Shown: positions 17,443 to 27,334 of the stretch, piece by piece
Numbering within the stretch: the first letter of the stretch is position 1
How the letters are laid out: every line of letters begins with the position of its first letter
DNA from: Litorilituus sediminis
GTDB lineage: Bacteria > Pseudomonadota > Gammaproteobacteria > Enterobacterales > Alteromonadaceae
DNA: 64,000 nt
Direction of reading: 5' to 3'
Assembly (NCBI RefSeq): GCF_004295665.1
Contig: NZ_CP034759.1
Coordinates: forward strand, 1,550,001-1,614,000
Program-made: the position numbers and the translations under genes
The notes under the pieces: model-generated
Databases searched by the model: none
Told to the model about the DNA's origin: nothing
The model's input: only the letters and a program-made list of their open reading frames with translations

Positions 17443-19230
17443 CTATGAAAAGCCTAGCAAGGCATCACCAACAGCAACCGAGTCGCCTTCTTTGGTGTAT
17501 AAGGATACAATCTGACCTGACGTTGAGGCGCGCACTTCTGTTTCCATTTTCATCGCTTCCATAATGATGACAACGTCACCCGCTTCAACATGATCACCTT
17601 CACTCACAAGCACTTTAAAGATATTACCGGCAAGTGGCGCGTTTAATGTTTCTTCTGCCGAAATAGAAGCTGACTGTTTAATTGCTTCATCACCAACAGG
17701 GACACTAACCGACTCAATAGAGCCGCCAGGAGCAACGACAACATCGTATACTTTACCATCAACACTAACGGCATAACTTTCTGGCGCAGTAGCTGATGCA
17801 GACGCTTTAGACGCTGGCTCACTAGTTTTAACTGCTGCTTGTTTTGTTGGCACTGGCTCAAACGCTTCTGGGTTATTTCTATTCTCTAAGAACTTCAAGC
17901 CTATTTGCGGGAACAGTGCATAAGTTAATACGTCATCAATAACATCATCAGCTAAAGTAATATTCTTTTCTGACGCTAGCTCTTGTAGTTCACTTGATAG
18001 CTTATCCACTTCTGGATCAAGTAAGTCAGCAGGGCGACAAGTAATGACGTCATTACCATCAAGCACTCTGTTTTGTAAATCTGCATTCACTGGTGCTGCA
18101 GTGGCGCCGTATTCGCCTTTTAATACACCTGAGGTTTCTTTGGTAATAGACTTATAACGCTCACCTGTTAGTACATTTAACACCGCCTGCGTACCGACTA
18201 TTTGCGAGGTTGGTGTCACCAGCGGGATGTAACCTAAATCTTTTCTCACTTTCGGAATTTCAGTCAGCACTTCATCGAACTTATCAGCAGCACCTTGTTC
18301 TTTTAATTGGTTTTCCATGTTAGTTAACATGCCGCCAGGAACTTGCGCACTTAAAATTCGCGCATCAATACCTTTTAAGCTGCCTTCAAACTGTGCATAC
18401 TTTTCTCTAACATCACGAAAATAAGCGGCAACCTCAGCAAGTTTATCAACATTCAAACCCGTAGCACGTTCTGTACCTTCAACAATTGAAGCTATGGTTT
18501 CGGTAGGTGAATGACCATAAGTCATACTCATAGAAGAAATTGAGGTATCAATAACATCAACGTCACTATCAATGGCTTTCATTTGCGTAGCAACACTTAA
18601 GCCTGTTGTTGCATGACAATGTAAAGCAACCGGTAATGACACCGTTTCTTTTAATTGACTAATCAACTCTTGCGCATCATAAGGCTTTAACAAACCAGAC
18701 ATATCTTTGATACATAGAGAGTGTGCGCCCATATCTTCAAGCTGCTTAGCCATAGTTAGCCAGCCTTCTAAAGTATGCACAGGACTTTCAGTGTAACTTA
18801 ACGTCCCTTGTGCATGAGCACCTACTTTTACTGCGGCTTTAATCGATGTTTGCAAATTACGTACATCATTCATGGCATCAAAAATACGGAAAACATCAAT
18901 ACCATTTACATGAGCGCGCTCAACAAACTTTTCTACCACATCATCAGCATAGTGACGGTAACCTAAAATATTTTGACCACGAAACAGCATTTGTTGCTTA
19001 GTATTTGGCATAGCCTTTTTTAATTCGCGGATACGGTGCCAAGGATCTTCACCCAAATAACGAATACAAGAATCAAACGTTGCTCCCCCCCAAGATTCAA
19101 TTGACCAGTAGCCCACTTCGTCCAGTGTTTTGGCAATTGGCAACATATCTTCAAGTCTCAACCTAGTTGCAAGCAACGATTGGTGCCCGTCTCTTAATAC
19201 AACTTCAGTAATTCCTAATGGTTTGCTCAT
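17443..19230 (-). CDS. oadA: Oxaloacetate decarboxylase, alpha (biotin carboxyl-carrier) subunit
   Basis: OadA transfers the carboxyl group of oxaloacetate to biotin. It has an N-terminal carboxyltransferase TIM barrel ([15 protein letters not shown] near residue 7) and a PYC_OADA domain in the middle. An Ala/Ser/Pro-rich linker leads to a C-terminal biotinyl domain with EAMKMETEV, where the Lys carries biotin. I place the start at 19230 ([11 protein letters not shown]), which has AAAGGG seven bases upstream. The open frame extends another 34 codons upstream but would overlap oadG and lacks family similarity. The mature length is 595 residues. Confidence 0.95.
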   Translation of the reverse strand: MSKPLGITEVVLRDGHQSLLATRLRLEDMLPIAKTLDEVGYWSIESWGGATFDSCIRYLGEDPWHRIRELKKAMPNTKQQMLFRGQNILGYRHYADDVVEKFVERAHVNGIDVFRIFDAMNDVRNLQTSIKAAVKVGAHAQGTLSYTESPVHTLEGWLTMAKQLEDMGAHSLCIKDMSGLLKPYDAQELISQLKETVSLPVALHCHATTGLSVATQMKAIDSDVDVIDTSISSMSMTYGHSPTETIASIVEGTERATGLNVDKLAEVAAYFRDVREKYAQFEGSLKGIDARILSAQVPGGMLTNMENQLKEQGAADKFDEVLTEIPKVRKDLGYIPLVTPTSQIVGTQAVLNVLTGERYKSITKETSGVLKGEYGATAAPVNADLQNRVLDGNDVITCRPADLLDPEVDKLSSELQELASEKNITLADDVIDDVLTYALFPQIGLKFLENRNNPEAFEPVPTKQAAVKTSEPASKASASATAPESYAVSVDGKVYDVVVAPGGSIESVSVPVGDEAIKQSASISAEETLNAPLAGNIFKVLVSEGDHVEAGDVVIIMEAMKMETEVRASTSGQIVSLYTKEGDSVAVGDALLGFS

Positions 19231-19249
19231 GATAGTACCCTTTATAATT

Positions 19250-19525
19250 TTATGATTTAGGTTGCGAGTGTTGCTGACGATAGCGTGTAACAGCACTACT
19301 GATGGCAGCAACAACGGCAGGAGAAACCTCACCTTGCGCTAATTTTTTCGGTTTGCGATCTGAACGAGCTTTTGGTTTGGCAACCGGATCAGGAAACTTA
19401 ACCGATAACTTGGCCAAAACCGTATTAATAAAAATAATTAGTAAGCTTAAAAAAGCGAATACAAATACCATACCGGCTAACATTAATGTGCCAGCTTCGA
19501 TAAATTGCAGCTGCATATTGTCCAT
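19250..19525 (-). CDS. oadG: Oxaloacetate decarboxylase, gamma subunit
   Basis: OadG is the small membrane anchor that binds zinc and holds the alpha and beta subunits together. The 91 residues have one N-terminal membrane helix (about 10-34, [23 protein letters not shown]). A Lys/Pro-rich linker and a conserved C-terminal helix [19 protein letters not shown] follow. It is first in the oadGAB operon. The gene could start at Met4 instead. Confidence 0.9.
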   Translation of the reverse strand: MDNMQLQFIEAGTLMLAGMVFVFAFLSLLIIFINTVLAKLSVKFPDPVAKPKARSDRKPKKLAQGEVSPAVVAAISSAVTRYRQQHSQPKS

Positions 19526-19957
19526 TTTTTAGTCTCATTCAAAATTTGTACAATTAGAATAATCACTCCAATCACTAAATTGCAAATGGTTTTAGTCCGT
19601 TTCAGAAAAATAATTCCCCGTCAATAGCAAAAAACGCATTTATTCAGGCTTTTTTCAATAAATATGCATGCAATTTCGCATATCTTAATATTGTATACAT
19701 TATCACTTATATGAATAACAAGACTTTCAAGAGAAAATAACACAATTGGATACAATATACATGCAGACTCACTTTATTCACAAAGCGTGAATATTATTTC
19801 ACACATGCGTTTTAAAAATAAGCAAGTTTTATCAACTATCCTATATAGAACTAAGAGAGTTAGCAGTGAAAATAACCTAGGTTTGTTTTAAACATAGAGC
19901 AAGTTAATCTGCTTTTAATAAAAGCAATACAAGTGGCAAGATATTCATTTACATCTT
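19526..19957. other. Non-coding upstream region of oadGAB
   Basis: No convincing gene is visible. On the minus strand, an imperfect hairpin (AATAAATGC pairing with GCATATTTATT) ends in a T-run near 19627-19667 and could be a leader terminator. Two similar GntR-like sites, TTGTATACAT at 19691 and TTGGATACAA at 19746, lie 55 bases apart and might be operators for oadGAB. All of this is inference from sequence pattern. Confidence 0.35.
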
Positions 19958-20222
19958 ATACCAATTTGATTAAATATTTAGTCACTTAGAGTTACAAGAA
20001 TAGCATTAGAACAAACAAGGTTTATGAAGATATAGTCGTTCTACATCAAGTAAATATTGTGCAGTTATCATGTTATTCTTGAACTCCCAAAGGGCGAGTT
20101 TAAAAAGCTTATATGCAGCGTTGCTAATTTTAACAATGGAATAACCATTCTTTGCAATTAGCGCCTTGCCTATAAGCTTTTTAATTCTCGCTAAATGATC
20201 AAATACTTAATTAACTTGGTAT
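19958..20222 (+). repeat. Dispersed fold-back repeat, copy B (265 bp, diverged)
   Basis: It has the same boundaries (ATACCAA to TTGGTAT) and the same orientation as the copy at 32451. The right half is similar to that copy, but the left half is much diverged. Both internal stems are kept by paired changes: GAGTTACAAGAATAGCAT (19989-20006) still pairs with ATGTTATTCTTGAACTC (20070-20086). AAAGC/GCTTT replaces the AAGGC/GCCTT of the other copies. It lies between oadG and the tRNA cluster. Confidence 0.8.
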
Positions 20223-20322
20223 TAATTTCTCATGCAATGCGCTTGTCTCAATAGAAAGTGAGCAAGAAGTTGTTTGAAGCGCAGATATTTAGCTGGCTAG
20301 TCGAATGGGAATTTCAGGCAAA

Positions 20323-20350
20323 AAAAAACCTAGCTAAAAGCTAGGTTTCT
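20323..20350 (-). terminator. Terminator of the tRNA-Ser/tRNA-Arg transcript
   Basis: AAACCTAGCT and AGCTAGGTTT form a 10-bp stem. On the minus strand it is followed by a run of eight T residues. It lies just after the last tRNA gene of the cluster. Confidence 0.85.
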
Positions 20351-20354
20351 TATG

Positions 20355-20431
20355 TGGCGGACGCGGCAGGAGTCGAACCTGCGACCGCCTGGTTCGTAGC
20401 CAGGTACTCTATCCAGCTGAGCTACGCGTCC
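20355..20431 (-). tRNA. tRNA-Arg (ACG), copy 2
   Basis: A 77-nt cloverleaf is readable on the minus strand. The acceptor pairs GGACGCG with CGCGTCC, CCA is encoded, the anticodon loop is CTACGAA with anticodon ACG, and the T-arm is GCAGGTTCGACTCCTGC. It is identical to the copy 78 bases upstream in transcription order. tRNA-Arg(ACG), read with inosine after TadA editing, decodes CGN codons. Confidence 0.96.
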
Positions 20432-20509
20432 GCGGTATGAAAATTTCTTTAGTCAGCCTTAACATTAGCTGATTTGCCATTGATTGCCACTTAAATTGCT
20501 AAATAAAAG

Positions 20510-20586
20510 TGGCGGACGCGGCAGGAGTCGAACCTGCGACCGCCTGGTTCGTAGCCAGGTACTCTATCCAGCTGAGCTACGCGTCC
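20510..20586 (-). tRNA. tRNA-Arg (ACG), copy 1
   Basis: It has the same 77-nt sequence and cloverleaf as the other tRNA-Arg, with encoded CCA and anticodon ACG. It lies four bases after the tRNA-Ser gene, so the three tRNAs are probably cut from one transcript. Confidence 0.96.
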
Positions 20587-20588
20587 GC

Positions 20589-20682
<94 letters not shown>

Positions 20683-20896
20683 AGTGGGTGCGAATATTAA
20701 TGGATCTCAGAAATAAGTCAAACATTTTTTAGCATTTATTTGTCTTTTTGAATCGTTTGCTGACAATTCAAACAATAATGCTAGTTTTTAACCATTCTGC
20801 TACTAATGACCAGTAAAAAGACAGCTACTGAGAGAGCTTTTTGTCCTTAGTATATCGATCATAAATTGTGTATAAATTAGCACTCTAGAAAAATAG

Positions 20897-20927
20897 GCAA
20901 AAAAAAGCACCACATAATGTGGCGCTT
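20897..20927 (-). terminator. Terminator of csrA
   Basis: On the minus strand, AAGCGCCACAT and ATGTGGTGCTT form a stem (one G-U pair) followed by a run of eight T residues, 25 bases beyond the csrA stop. Confidence 0.85.
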
Positions 20928-20951
20928 CTATGGGTAATATCACTCAATAAA

Positions 20952-21149
20952 TTAAAGCTTATTACCAGATACTTCCGTATCACCTTTTTCAGCTTGTATA
21001 CGCATGTAAATTTCTTCACGGTGTACTGAAATCTCTTTTGGCGCATTAACACCTATTCTTACTTGATTTCCTTTAACGCCTAAAACAGTTACGGTGACTT
21101 CATCACCTATCATTAAAGTTTCACCTACGCGTCGTGTTAATATAAGCAT
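20952..21149 (-). CDS. csrA: Carbon storage regulator CsrA
   Basis: CsrA is an RNA-binding homodimer that controls translation and stability of many mRNAs by binding GGA motifs. The 65 residues start [40 protein letters not shown], with the conserved Arg44-like position in VHREEIY. AAGGAAGATATA precedes the ATG. It sits between alaS and the tRNA-Ser/Arg cluster as in many relatives. The aspartokinase gene that often separates alaS from csrA is absent here. Confidence 0.97.
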   Translation of the reverse strand: MLILTRRVGETLMIGDEVTVTVLGVKGNQVRIGVNAPKEISVHREEIYMRIQAEKGDTEVSGNKL

Positions 21150-21510
21150 TATATCTTCCTTTTCTAAAAAATGAGAATCACTAAAAAAATATATATAAGC
21201 TAGTAATATATAGAATTAGTTTCTTTTTACTCAACTCCCTATTAAGTAATAGTAAAGTTTTCATAAAAAATCATATTTCATCAAAATTACTTTATTCCCA
21301 AAGCAAAATTAATGAGCTTTAATCAACTGACAAAAACCAAACTAAGGTTGTCAGTTTAGTAAGCGGCATATTAACAAGCTTTCTATGCCCTTGAATAGTT
21401 TTATAGCGACTTTTTAACCGTAAAACTGTTATTTATTGTCCTGAATCAGTGTTTCTTTGTACTGTTTTAACTACAAGGTTAATTTCGTTAACATTAGCTT
21501 TACAAGAGAC
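21150..21510. other. Non-coding region between alaS and csrA
   Basis: There is no gene. The region holds the csrA leader and an AT-rich stretch. A 9-bp perfect hairpin lies at 21325-21356 (AACTGACAA/TTGTCAGTT, 14-base loop). No riboswitch or RNA family is recognised. Confidence 0.4.
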
Positions 21511-21538
21511 AAAAAAAGGAAGCCAAGGCTTCCTTTTT
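21511..21538. terminator. Terminator of alaS
   Basis: AAAAAGGAAGCC and GGCTTCCTTTTT form a 12-bp stem with a two-base loop and flanking A and T runs. It lies 37 bases beyond the alaS stop on the minus strand. Confidence 0.85.
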
Positions 21539-21574
21539 ACTGTTGATAACTTTTTATAGCTTTAACAGGAAAGA

Positions 21575-24205
21575 TTAGCCTAACTTTTCTGTTAACCAAG
21601 GCTGTACTGATGCTAAAGCACTAGCGATATTTTCTGGCTGACTACCACCTGCTTGAGCCATATCAGGACGACCGCCCCCTTTACCGCCAACCTGTTGAGC
21701 AACCATATTCACTAACTCACCCGCTTTCACTTGAGCAACTAAATCTTTAGTTACGCCGGCAATCAAGCCCACTTTACCGCCATTTGCCGTTGCCAGCATA
21801 ATAATACCTGATTGCATCTTATTCTTAAGCTCATCAACCATACCACGTAAGGCTTTGCTTTCTACACCATCTAAGTCAGCAATAAGCACTTTCACACCAT
21901 TAATTTCTATGGTGTTGCTTAGCAAGTCTGAACCAGCCTGCGCCGCTAATTCTTGCTTTAATTGGCTAATTTCTTTTTCAAGCTGCTTAGTACGGCCAAT
22001 TAATTGCTCAACCTTAGTAGCAACATTAGCAACATCAGTCTTAACTAAAGAAGCGACACCAGATAAGGTTTCCGCTTGTTGGTTAATAAAATCTAAAGCG
22101 GCATTCGCAGTGACCGCTTCAATGCGTCGCACCCCTGCGGCAATACCTGATTCTGATACTATTTTCAGTAAGCCTATATCACCGGTGCGCTCAACATGAA
22201 CACCACCACATAATTCAATTGAGAAATCACCTAAGGTAACCACGCGAACTTCATCATCGTATTTCTCACCAAACAATGCCATAGCACCTTTCGCTTTGGC
22301 TTCTTCGATATACATAGATTCTGTTTCTTTCACGTGATTTCGGCGAATTTCCTCATTTACCATGCGCTCAATAGTTTCTAGCTCCTCGGCTGTTACCCCT
22401 TCAAAATGCGAGAAGTCAAAACGAAGCTTTTCAGCATCACATAAAGAGCCTTTCTGAGTTACATGCTCACCTAACACTTTGCGTAGTGTCGCGTGTAATA
22501 AGTGAGTTGCTGTATGGTTTTTAACAATCGCCGCTCGACGTTCAACATCAATTTCAGCTTTAACGCGACGATTAACGCCCATATCAGTACGAGCAACGCC
22601 TCGGTGAGCAAAAGCATCACCTAGTTTTACCGTATCTTTAACTTCAAAAACGCCGCCATCTAAATGTAATAAGCCTGTATCACCTACTTGACCACCAGAC
22701 TCGGCATAAAATGGCGTTCTATCTAAAATAACAATGCCTTCTTCACCTGCATTAAGCTGGCTTACTGGCTCCTGATCTTTGTTATTAAATAATTCAACAA
22801 TCGTTGCTGAGTATGAATCGTTATCGTAGCCTTTAAAGCCCGTTTTATGATCTGATTTTAACTGTTGATTGTAATCAGTACCAAATTGGCTCGCCTGTTG
22901 AGCTCGCTCACGTTGCAGCCCCATAGCAACATCAAAACCATTATGATCAATATTAAGCTGGCGCTCTCTGGCAATATCTGCAGTTAAATCAGCCGGGAAG
23001 CCGTATGTGTCATACAGTTTAAAGACATCATCACCACTGATAGTATCGCCTTCTAGGTTTTCTAGAATCTCTTCTAGCAACATCATGCCGCGATCCAGCG
23101 TGCGACCAAATTGCTCTTCTTCAATACGCAATAATTTTTCAATAATATGCTGTTGTTGTACCAACTCAGGATAAGCTTCGCCCATTTGCTCAATCAGTGA
23201 AGCCACTAATTTGTGGAAGAAATGCCCTTTCGCTTCAAGTTTATGACCATGGCGAATGGCGCGACGAATAATACGACGTAGTACATAACCACGACCTTCA
23301 TTAGACGGGACAACACCATCAACGATTAAGAAACAACAAGAACGAATATGATCACTAATTACACGTAATGATTTATTATCTAAGTCATTACAATCAAGCA
23401 AAGCGGCAGTATCTTTAATTAATGCTTGGAATAAATCGATTTCATAGTTGCTGTGCACATCCTGCATAATGGCAGAAATACGTTCTAAGCCCATGCCGGT
23501 ATCAATCGATGGATTCGGTAATGGCTCCATATCACCATTGGCTTGGCGATTAAACTGCATGAAAACAATGTTCCAGATTTCAATAAATCTATCACCATCT
23601 TCATCTGGTGAACCCGGAGGACCACCAAAGATTTCTTCACCGTGATCATAAAAGATTTCAGAGCAAGGTCCACATGGGCCAGTATCACCCATAGACCAGA
23701 AATTATCTGATTCATATTTCTTATTTGGTGATTTATCGCCAATACGAATGATCTTTTCTTCTGGAACGCCTATGTTATTTTTCCAAAATGAAAAAGCTTC
23801 TTCATCGGTTTCATAAACAGTAACTAATAGCTTTTCTTTTGGTAAGCCTAACACCTCGGTTAAAAATTCCCACGCATAGCTAATGGCATCTTCTTTAAAG
23901 TAATCACCAAAACTAAAATTACCTAACATTTCAAAAAACGTATGATGGCGTGCAGTATAACCAACATTTTCTAAATCATTATGCTTGCCGCCTGCTCGCA
24001 CACAACGCTGTGCTGAGGTTGCTCTGGTATAACTGCGCTTCTCAGCGCCTAAAAACACATCTTTAAATGGCACCATACCAGCATTGGTAAATAGTAAAGT
24101 TGCATCATTACCAGGAACAAGAGAGCTACTCTTGACTATTTGATGCTGTTTGGTGGCAAAAAAGTCTAAAAATGCCTGACGTACTTCGGCGGTGCTTCTA
24201 ATCAT
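21575..24205 (-). CDS. alaS: Alanyl-tRNA synthetase
   Basis: AlaS attaches alanine to tRNA-Ala and edits mischarged Ser and Gly. The 876-residue protein has the class II catalytic core (motif 1 around [28 protein letters not shown], motif 2 [16 protein letters not shown], motif 3 GMGLERI). An editing domain carries zinc ligands HTATHLLH and [10 protein letters not shown]. The C-terminal DHHA1/C-Ala domain ends in [11 protein letters not shown]. It is followed upstream by recX, a common pairing (recA-recX-alaS); recA itself is not in the window. Confidence 0.97.
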   Translation of the reverse strand: MIRSTAEVRQAFLDFFATKQHQIVKSSSLVPGNDATLLFTNAGMVPFKDVFLGAEKRSYTRATSAQRCVRAGGKHNDLENVGYTARHHTFFEMLGNFSFGDYFKEDAISYAWEFLTEVLGLPKEKLLVTVYETDEEAFSFWKNNIGVPEEKIIRIGDKSPNKKYESDNFWSMGDTGPCGPCSEIFYDHGEEIFGGPPGSPDEDGDRFIEIWNIVFMQFNRQANGDMEPLPNPSIDTGMGLERISAIMQDVHSNYEIDLFQALIKDTAALLDCNDLDNKSLRVISDHIRSCCFLIVDGVVPSNEGRGYVLRRIIRRAIRHGHKLEAKGHFFHKLVASLIEQMGEAYPELVQQQHIIEKLLRIEEEQFGRTLDRGMMLLEEILENLEGDTISGDDVFKLYDTYGFPADLTADIARERQLNIDHNGFDVAMGLQRERAQQASQFGTDYNQQLKSDHKTGFKGYDNDSYSATIVELFNNKDQEPVSQLNAGEEGIVILDRTPFYAESGGQVGDTGLLHLDGGVFEVKDTVKLGDAFAHRGVARTDMGVNRRVKAEIDVERRAAIVKNHTATHLLHATLRKVLGEHVTQKGSLCDAEKLRFDFSHFEGVTAEELETIERMVNEEIRRNHVKETESMYIEEAKAKGAMALFGEKYDDEVRVVTLGDFSIELCGGVHVERTGDIGLLKIVSESGIAAGVRRIEAVTANAALDFINQQAETLSGVASLVKTDVANVATKVEQLIGRTKQLEKEISQLKQELAAQAGSDLLSNTIEINGVKVLIADLDGVESKALRGMVDELKNKMQSGIIMLATANGGKVGLIAGVTKDLVAQVKAGELVNMVAQQVGGKGGGRPDMAQAGGSQPENIASALASVQPWLTEKLG

Positions 24206-24275
24206 GGGGTTCTCAATAATTCAATCTATTAAAACTGGGTACTGCTTTCTCTTTACAGTAACTTATCTATTTTGC

Positions 24276-24725
24276 TTAATAAGCTTGCTCACTGGCATTA
24301 ATTACCGTCATGGTTTCTTCGTGAGAAAAGCCACGGTATTGTAAAAAGCGAATTCTTTTGGCTTTATCTTTCTGATCGCTAATGGTCTTTATACCAAAAC
24401 GCTTATTATACGCAAGCTCGGCTTGAAGATACCAATCAATTTCACAGTTTTTACGCAAATCGTGAATAATTGTTGAACAAACCCCTTTTTGTTGTAACTC
24501 GTTAGCAATATATCGCCAGCCATAACCCCGACTTGCTCGATACCGACAAACACTTTCGGCATATCTTTCATCTGACAGATAGTTTTTTTCTAGCAATATG
24601 CTCATTGCATCATCTATTTCTTGCTCATTGAACTCGCGCTGGCGTAATTTTTGTGCCAGTTCATGTTCAGAATGTTCGCGCCGAGCTAACAAGCCAACAG
24701 CACATTGTAAGGCAGTTTGCTTCAC
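24276..24725 (-). CDS. recX: Recombination regulator RecX
   Basis: RecX inhibits RecA filament growth and activity. The 149 residues contain the tandem three-helix repeats of the family (ALQCAVGLLARREHSEHELAQKL, then DDAMSILLEKNYLSDERYAES, and RIRFLQYRGFSHEETMTVI at the end). It lies 70 bases upstream of alaS. In many relatives recA precedes recX; here the upstream neighbour is a truncated dinB remnant instead. That suggests rearrangement at this spot. Confidence 0.9.
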   Translation of the reverse strand: MKQTALQCAVGLLARREHSEHELAQKLRQREFNEQEIDDAMSILLEKNYLSDERYAESVCRYRASRGYGWRYIANELQQKGVCSTIIHDLRKNCEIDWYLQAELAYNKRFGIKTISDQKDKAKRIRFLQYRGFSHEETMTVINASEQAY

Positions 24726-24745
24726 TGTGGGTTCTTCTTCGTGGG

Positions 24746-24991
24746 TTAAAAATCAGGTAGGGACAGCTGCTGCTCACGCTGTTGGCTCTCTTCAAAACCT
24801 AGCGTTAAACCAATTAAACGAACTCCTCTTGAGTTAGCTCGCTTATAAGCTTTAATAAATAAATCCTTAAACAATGGCTCAAAACAACGGTTAGATTGCT
24901 GCTCCACCGTGGTTTGATTAAAGTCAGTAAATTTTAGTTTAATCCCCTGTCGCACTATAATTCGTTCATTGTACTTATCAAGTCTTTTTAA
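24746..24991 (-). pseudogene. Remnant of dinB (DNA polymerase IV), little-finger domain only
   Basis: About 80 codons match the C-terminal little-finger domain of DinB. KRLDKYNERIIVRQGIKLKF starts it, NQTTVEQQ and GVRLIGLTLGFEE follow, and it ends QQLSLPDF, which fits the beta-clamp-binding motif. An in-frame stop lies just upstream, and the catalytic palm, fingers and thumb are missing. An intact, clearly different dinB lies at 30130-31194 (its tail reads VKVKFNDFQQTTKDQ). A GTG at 24955 could in principle start a 69-residue peptide, but no ribosome-binding site is evident. Confidence 0.8.
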
Positions 24992-25118
24992 TTACTTTTG
25001 ATACAAGCTAGCTATCAAGCTTAAGCTTTCTTCTTGATTATCTATATCTCGTGCCAGGTCGTTTCAATTACCAAAGGTTTACACTGCCTACTCACTTCTC
25101 ATGCTCACAAACAAAATA

Positions 25119-25143
25119 AAAGCGACACTAAGGTCGCTTTCTT
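25119..25143. terminator. Intrinsic terminator upstream of the dinB remnant
   Basis: AAAGCGAC and GTCGCTTT form an 8-bp stem with a six-base loop, followed by a short T-rich run. On the minus strand it lies downstream of the gene ending at 25216. Confidence 0.6.
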
Positions 25144-25215
25144 AAATTTATGTGATGTGATAATAGCTTCTATTCTTCGAGGTCAAGGATAAATACAGTA
25201 ACCCCTACTAAACTA

Positions 25216-25422
25216 TCAATCATAATATGAATAATCATCTAATTCCGTTTGTCTCTTGAGTATCGCTTCATCTTTAAGCTGCTCAATCTTTTGCCATAAT
25301 GGTATTACTTTTTTTCGACGAGTTCTCATTGGAGAAGGTTTACCCGTTGTGTATGAAATTTGGAATTTATCTTCCCACTCCTCTTCCTCTTCCTCATCGT
25401 AATCAAAGTCTTCAATGCTCAT
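25216..25422 (-). CDS. Small acidic-N, basic-C hypothetical protein
   Basis: This 68-residue protein has a run of Glu/Asp (DYDEEEEEEWED) followed by a basic patch (RTRRKKVIPLW) and a helical end (QKIEQLKDEAILKRQTEL). The second half loosely resembles the RKxWREIExLKDxxRLxKEL pattern of DUF3545 small proteins of Alteromonadales and Vibrio; that link is tentative. AAAGAG precedes the ATG. It has no signal peptide or membrane helix. Confidence 0.55.
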   Translation of the reverse strand: MSIEDFDYDEEEEEEWEDKFQISYTTGKPSPMRTRRKKVIPLWQKIEQLKDEAILKRQTELDDYSYYD

Positions 25423-25464
25423 GCTCTTTATCTCTTAATTGAATTAATCAAACTATTGGTAATT

Positions 25465-25674
25465 TTACCCGTTTAAATTTTTAATAAGCTCGACGTTCTG
25501 TGCATAAGACAAAAGATTGTTGTCATTTGCTTCAAGCTCATTTTTAATACAAACTACTAAGTAATCGATTAGCTCGTTTTCATCAATCTCCCATTCTTTG
25601 GTATCTATGATGCCTAACGATAGAATTTCCTTAGCTAACTTCAACTCATTACTCATATGTTGTTCGTTATTCAT
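25465..25674 (-). CDS. Hypothetical small protein
   Basis: The roughly 69-residue acidic protein (MNNEQHMSNELKLAKEILSL, later ELIDYLVVCIKNELEANDN) is predicted mostly helical and is not recognised. The start is a choice between GTG at 25677, ATG at 25674 and ATG at 25656; AAAGG lies just before the first two. It overlaps the end of the secreted small protein gene upstream by about eight bases, so the two are probably cotranscribed and coupled. Confidence 0.5.
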   Translation of the reverse strand: MNNEQHMSNELKLAKEILSLGIIDTKEWEIDENELIDYLVVCIKNELEANDNNLLSYAQNVELIKNLNG

Positions 25675-25927
25675 CACCCTTTTTATTTATGTGAGCTATC
25701 ATTTCAGCGTATGTCGAAAATTGCTTAAAGCCTGAATCAACTAGCTGATAATTAACACAGTTCAAGATATGCTCATCAGTACCTTCCTCATCAGACAGTG
25801 TATCAGTACAGTAATAGAAATATTCCTCTACCTGAGACGGCGGAGCTAAATTTTCTGATCCAATTTCTGTCGCAACTGCATTTAGTGTCACTAACAAACT
25901 AAACACGATTAATTTGCTAAGTTTCAT
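25667..25927 (-). CDS. Small secreted hypothetical protein
   Basis: This 86-residue protein has an N-terminal signal peptide (MKLSKLIVFSLLVTLNAVATE, cleavage likely after AVA). The mature part contains two Cys (YYCTDTL and LNCVNYQ), which could form a disulfide in the periplasm. AAGGAAAAGCA precedes the ATG, a good ribosome-binding site. No family is recognised. It heads a set of three small genes that look like accessory content beside the decayed dinB. Confidence 0.55.
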   Translation of the reverse strand: MKLSKLIVFSLLVTLNAVATEIGSENLAPPSQVEEYFYYCTDTLSDEEGTDEHILNCVNYQLVDSGFKQFSTYAEMIAHINKKGDE

Positions 25928-26338
25928 TGCTTTTCCTTAGGGATTAAATTTATGGCTAAATCTATGGCTGAGCTTGAAAAAAGAAAAGCAAATAATAATT
26001 GTCGATGTGACAAAATTTATTTAGCTTCATGAAAGGGCAATTAGCTAACCTGATGTGATAATCTCCTCCCTTATTCGACATCAAGGTGTCATGATTGAAG
26101 TGTAAACAAACAATCAAAGCTGAAGTTAACTATGAAATGCAATAAATACATTAGCCGCATCAATGTAAAAATGCTCACCTAAAGCTTGTCGTCCCTGCAA
26201 CATTAAGTAAGTCATATCCGACCTATATGTTAACGTGATTGACTCTGTTATCAGCAAACAAGGCATTGTAAAATATGTTAACTTTATTAGGTAACAAAGC
26301 AAAAACAACTAAAAGCTTAGCAGGGTAAAGTCTTCAAT
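25928..26338. other. Mostly non-coding gap with a possible micro-ORF
   Basis: The only sensible candidate gene is a 26-codon plus-strand ORF at 25952-26032 (MAKSMAELEKRKANNNCRCD and six more residues), with AGGGA nine bases before its ATG. A minus-strand open frame at 26126-26308 has no ribosome-binding site. Nothing else is recognisable. Confidence 0.3.
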
Positions 26339-27220
26339 ATGAATGTGAAAAAACTAAATCAATTAGCAATTTATAGTGGCTCTATTGAAATAGCCAACTG
26401 GGTTACTTCTACACTCAATTTAACCTCATTAATTATCGACAATATCTACAAGTTTGAAAAAGCAAGTGATTTAGCCGATAAAAAATTCTCACTTATTATT
26501 GTTACTCAAGAGAAATTCAAACCTCTTCATAATCACCTATCTAAAACAGGAAAATTATTACCTATCCTAGTAATTACCAATGAATTTGACGGTTTTAACC
26601 TACCAAAACACAGTAAGTTAACCATCGATACCATTCCATTACCAGCAATTACCATAAGATTACTTGAACATGGTATCAAGTCTGTTATGCAAGATTTCAG
26701 GCTAAATCAAAAGCTTACCAACTTGGCTCATTATGACCCCCTGACAGGGGCTGCTAATCGCTTATTATTTAAAGATAGATTGACGCAAACATTAAAATCA
26801 GCAAAGCGAAATAAACGAGCCGTAAGCCTACTTTACTTTGATTTAGATGATTTTAAACCTGTTAATGATCTGTACGGTCATGACGTTGGTGATGAGCTAC
26901 TAAAAAGGTTTGTCAAGTTAGTATCATCGGTATCTAGAGAAACAGATACCATAGCTCGGTTCGGTGGCGACGAATTTGTACTATTACTGCCTGACACCTT
27001 AAAACCTGAATTAGAATTAATGGCAAAAAAAATAGTCAAGTGTCTATCTAAGTCACAACAAATTAACAACCTAGATATCGAAATAAAATGTTCAATCGGT
27101 GCAACTTCTATAGCGATTATTGGCGAACTAACAAAAGCATCAAAAGAGTTATTAGAATCAGCTGATAAAGCTGTTTATCAAGCTAAAAAAATTAAAGGCA
27201 CTCATTACATTATTAATTAA
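26339..27220 (+). CDS. Diguanylate cyclase with degenerate receiver-like N-terminus
   Basis: This 293-residue protein would make cyclic di-GMP from two GTP. The C-terminal GGDEF domain (about 130-290) has an intact active site in RFGGDEFVLLLP. The inhibitory I-site RETD stands five residues before it, so product feedback is expected. Residues 1-115 look like an alpha/beta receiver fold, but lack the acidic pocket and phospho-Asp. This is probably a pseudo-receiver. No histidine kinase or phosphodiesterase gene is nearby. Confidence 0.88.
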   Translation: MNVKKLNQLAIYSGSIEIANWVTSTLNLTSLIIDNIYKFEKASDLADKKFSLIIVTQEKFKPLHNHLSKTGKLLPILVITNEFDGFNLPKHSKLTIDTIPLPAITIRLLEHGIKSVMQDFRLNQKLTNLAHYDPLTGAANRLLFKDRLTQTLKSAKRNKRAVSLLYFDLDDFKPVNDLYGHDVGDELLKRFVKLVSSVSRETDTIARFGGDEFVLLLPDTLKPELELMAKKIVKCLSKSQQINNLDIEIKCSIGATSIAIIGELTKASKELLESADKAVYQAKKIKGTHYIIN

Positions 27221-27334
27221 TTTAAGGCGAACATCACCATCAAAAATTATTGTCGTTAGGTTAATTATTTTTAGCTTTTCAATTAAATACTTAGCCACTA
27301 AAGTTATCTAACTTAAACGTAAATGAGTATATCT

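Noticed and set aside
16365-17564. Several long plus-strand frames opposite oadB and oadA
   Set aside because: They are shadows of strongly conserved coding sequence and have no ribosome-binding sites or recognisable domains.
17443-19332. A longer OadA with an extra 34-residue hydrophobic N-terminus (possible signal)
   Set aside because: The extension overlaps oadG, lacks a ribosome-binding site and is out of keeping with a cytoplasmic carboxyltransferase. The Met at 19230 has a good site.
26126-26308. A 60-codon minus-strand open frame upstream of the diguanylate cyclase
   Set aside because: It has no ribosome-binding site and unusual composition in its first half, and it lies in an AT-rich promoter region. 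The last 30 codons look slightly protein-like but are too little to support a gene.
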